Part shown: piece after piece, positions 18,963 to 21,233 of the stretch | How positions within the stretch are numbered: the first letter of the stretch is position 1 | Layout of the letters: the number at the start of each line of letters is the position of its first letter | Origin: Pelargonium cotyledonis | Lineage: Eukaryota > Streptophyta > Magnoliopsida > Geraniales > Geraniaceae | Direction of reading: 5' to 3' | NCBI GenBank assembly: GCA_036897625.1 | Contig: JAYMTA010001199.1 | Location: 1-21,233, forward strand | Length of the DNA: 21,233 bases | Program-made: the position numbers and the translations under genes | Notes under the pieces: generated by a model | Told to the model about the DNA's origin: nothing | The model's database searches: none | Seen by the model: the letters and a program-made list of their open reading frames with translations, nothing else

Positions 18963-19067
18963 ACAAGCACTCAGTAGGTCAAGTGGTTGATTTCACTTGT
19001 TTTCTCGATGTTTCAGTTTCAAGTCTCGGTTATTGTATACTTGCTAATAACTATAAATAAAAAATAA
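18963..19067 (+). mobile_element. SINE-like, tRNA-related sequence with A-rich tail
   Basis: The plus strand has an A-box-like TAGGTCAAGTGG and a B-box-like GTTTCAAGTCTCG about 40 bp later, then an A-rich end (ataaataaaaaataaa). Possible target-site duplications are agtagtata at 18954-18962 and agtagcata at 19068-19076, matching at 8 of 9 positions. This is consistent with a plant SINE, but the duplication is imperfect. Confidence 0.5.
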
Positions 19068-19076
19068 AGTAGCATA

Positions 19077-19687
19077 GTATTTAGTGAATCTCTACCATAA
19101 CAGGCTGAGTCAAACGATTTCAGTGTTTCAAATTCTTTTTGTGTAAAAATGATATTACCAAACTGAGCCACTAACACCCAAATAATTAAACCAAAGGCAC
19201 TATAATCCTCCCCATCAGGCTGAATTATCAAGTTAAAGAAACTAGAATCATCTCATCCAGCTTGAAAGAACACAAACGATTGCACTTTAAGTTTAAGGTG
19301 ACCATGTGTATGACTTTGCCAACGACCCTTCGCAACCATCGGGTCAACCATCTAATTCGACAACAAACTTGAAGGCTAATCCGATGACTCTAGTCAAGCC
19401 ACCGCTTTCCAAGTTACTTTCTTTTTCTCTACAATCACCTCCTCATGCCCTACGCGCACCAAAAATAAACACATGCAATTTTAGCAATTAGGGACTATAT
19501 TGATGTAATTTTTCAGCTAATGGACTAAATTAGTGCATTTTCGATAATTGTGGGGCCAAAGTAAAGTTTTCCCCATTCCTCTCGTTTTGGAAAACGACTT
19601 GTCGGTAGTTTCGTCTGCAAGTCAATAGCATTAGTCACTAGCCACACTAGCACCGATCAGAGAGACGAAGAAGACGAAGACGAGTCC
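19077..19687. other. Upstream region of RUS3
   Basis: No independent gene is supported. Around 19487-19565 there is a phrase (tagggactatattgatgtaatt, then taatggactaaattagtgca) in the style of the repeats in the foldback element, perhaps a small fragment of a related repeat near the promoter. The last 40 bp before the ATG are purine-rich with repeated gaagacga-type sequence. I saw no clear TATA box. Confidence 0.5.
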
Positions 19688-21145
19688 ATGGAAGAAGCAT
19701 CAGCTGCACAGAAGAACCAGTCATTATCGGACAACAAAAACATAGTAATCGAAGAATGGAACGGTTCTGCTTCGAGCAAGCTCTCCAAAACCGCCATCAT
19801 CACTCTCTCTCCTTCTGTCTCCTCCATCCAGAGGTCTCTGCTTATTCACTTCGCTCTGTTTCTCTCACTCAATCTTAATTCTGAAGACTCCGACACATTT
19901 GATTTGCAGATCCGGAGGCCGATTCAACCATGTCTGGAGACGCGTCCTCGAAGCCTTCGTCCCCGAGGCAAGCATTAAACTTTTTCGTGTTTCTTTTGGG
20001 TGCGATTTGAATCAAGAACTAACTGTTAGGGTTTTAAATTTTGAAATTCAGGGTTTTCCCAACAGTGTCACGCCCGATTACGTCCCCTTTCAAGTGTGGG
20101 ATTCGTTGCAGGTAAAGGGTATTGTAAATTTGCAACAGATGCAATGTTTATATGACAGTTTTGATGTTTGGGTGTTTTATTTATTTATTGAAAAAGGTTT
20201 GTGCTTTGACTCTGGCAGGGCCTGTCAACGTATATAAGGACCATGCTGTCTACTCAAGTAATGCCTAATTATTCAAAAAAAATTAGTTCAGTGTAGAGTG
20301 CTTGTTAGAGGGTGAGCATTGTCAATAGTAAGGTTGTTGCCTTGTCAGTTAAGTCACAGGTTTGAGTTGATTTAACCTGCTACTTCTAGGCAGCAACCTT
20401 GGTGTTGTGCCGAGGCTCACTCTATGTTGAGTGTTTGTTGATGATAACTGTAATGTTATTGCTTGTGGACCATGATGTTGTTTTTGTTGCTAGGCTCTTT
20501 TGAGTGCCATTGGGGTTGGTGAGAAATCGGCTACTGTTATAGGCGCTACATTTCAGGTGAATGGAAGCTGTTTTTTAAGTGTTAAATTTTGTTGGGGTTG
20601 TGTTGAATATATATATTGAGAAGTTGGAACTGTTGCAGTGGTTTTTGAGGGACCTCACTGGAATGGTTGGAGGCATATTATTCACATTCTACCAGGTGCG
20701 ATGTTCTATACTTTAGGTGCTTATTATAATATGGTTCTTTGTTTTGTGTAGAATGTGTTGTTCAAATTATTGTTTTACTAGCTCAGTCAGTCAAAGAAAG
20801 TATACTTCTCCCCATTAGTTGGTTTACGCTAGGAATTTTCTGGAAACTAGTTTTAGGTGATAGCTATTGGTATGAATAGCACTACTTTACCAGCTAACAT
20901 GGTGGTTGCTATCCTTTCCCTGTTTTTTTCCTGCCAAACAAATTCATTGTTTATTCGTGGATACCATATGGGAATGGGTGACTGCTAACTTAATATGGGT
21001 TTTCTTTTGATCTTTCTTCTTTTGAAATTGTATTCATGATTTTGTAAAGGAGCTGAAATGTTGTATGTTCTTTTCCTTTAGGGATCAAATTTGGATAGTA
21101 ATGCCAAAATGTGGCGTTTGGTTGCAGATCTTATGAATGATCTTG
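19688..21145 (+). CDS. RUS3: ROOT UVB SENSITIVE 3-type protein (DUF647), 5' part, continues beyond the window
   Basis: Coding exons: 19688-19833, 19910-19967, 20052-20111, 20219-20257, 20494-20556, 20639-20695, 21082-21145, giving 162 complete codons with phases that fit at every junction. The product includes FNHVWRRVLEAFVPEGFP, GLSTYIRTMLSTQ, ALLSAIGVGEKSATVIGATF, WFLRDLTGMVGGILFTFYQG and NAKMWRLVADLMND, the conserved core of the DUF647 (RUS) family. Its short N-terminus with EEWNGS points to RUS3 rather than to the chloroplast-targeted members. RUS1 and RUS2 are known to act in root UV-B responses and seedling growth; the role of RUS3 is not established. Intron 2 (19968-20051) begins with GC (GAG then GCAAGC) and ends in AG; the others are GT-AG. 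The ATG has G at +4 and is the first in the leader. The remaining exons lie outside the window. Confidence 0.9.
20307..20428 (+). mobile_element. SINE-like insertion in RUS3 intron 4
   Basis: The plus strand carries an A-box-like stretch (tagtaaggttgttgcc) and a B-box-like stretch (caggtttgagttgattt), followed by a body resembling plant tRNA-derived SINEs. The 11-mers gagtgcttgtt (20296-20306) and gagtgtttgtt (20429-20439) flank it, differing at one base, as expected of an aged target-site duplication. It lies wholly inside intron 4 (20258-20493), in sense orientation. Confidence 0.55.
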
Positions 21146-21152
21146 GTATGTA

Positions 21153-21184
21153 TCTTTTTTTTCTTTTTTCTTTTTTTTTTTTTT
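21153..21184 (+). repeat. Pyrimidine (T-rich) tract in RUS3 intron 7
   Basis: An almost pure T tract with a few C, beginning seven bases into the intron. The sequence after it (aaaaaa, later ggggggagcttcccc) may be the edge of another repeat that continues past the window. Confidence 0.6.
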
Positions 21185-21233
21185 AAAAAACTACTTGGGC
21201 TACCAAAAAGGGGGGAGCTTCCCCACTTACACC

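Overview
The window is nuclear DNA from a plant, almost certainly a eudicot. It is AT-rich, its genes are split by many GT-AG introns, one intron uses a GC donor, and tRNA-derived SINEs and small inverted-repeat elements lie between and inside genes. The gene families are purple acid phosphatase of the PAP1/PAP27 type, a mitochondrial pentatricopeptide-repeat protein, a cytosolic-type tRNA-Asn and ROOT UVB SENSITIVE 3. I cannot name the species.

The left two thirds (944-14975) is a tandem purple acid phosphatase (PAP) cluster on the minus strand. Copy A (944-4673) and copy B (9062-13003) each have 12 coding exons. Eleven of the 12 exons are identical in length between the copies, and both joined reading frames are complete (612 and 614 residues). 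A third copy survives only as decayed pieces of its last two exons (14505-14975). Copy A keeps all of the recognisable metal-site motifs of the family. Copy B has lost two metal-binding aspartates and the histidine of GNHE, yet its frame is intact. Between A and B lie about 3.6 kb with no gene, containing a SINE with an 11-bp target-site duplication and a 409-bp foldback element with a perfect 9-bp duplication, as expected of Mutator-derived elements.

The middle (15109-17930) starts with a frameshifted kelch-repeat remnant. It is followed by an intronless 613-residue PPR gene on the minus strand. A tRNA-Asn(GTT) gene on the plus strand diverges from it, 134 bp upstream of the PPR start codon. 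The tRNA has a G where nearly every tRNA has T54. Past it come two different families of degenerate AT-rich tandem repeats and another SINE-like sequence.

The right end (19688-21233) holds the first seven coding exons of a RUS3-type gene (DUF647) on the plus strand, running off the window. Its second intron begins with GC rather than GT, and its fourth intron carries a SINE-like insertion.

No operon-like pathway is seen. The main biological story is duplication and divergence of the phosphatase cluster, with one copy apparently turned into a non-catalytic paralogue. I found no evidence of a wholly new multi-gene system.
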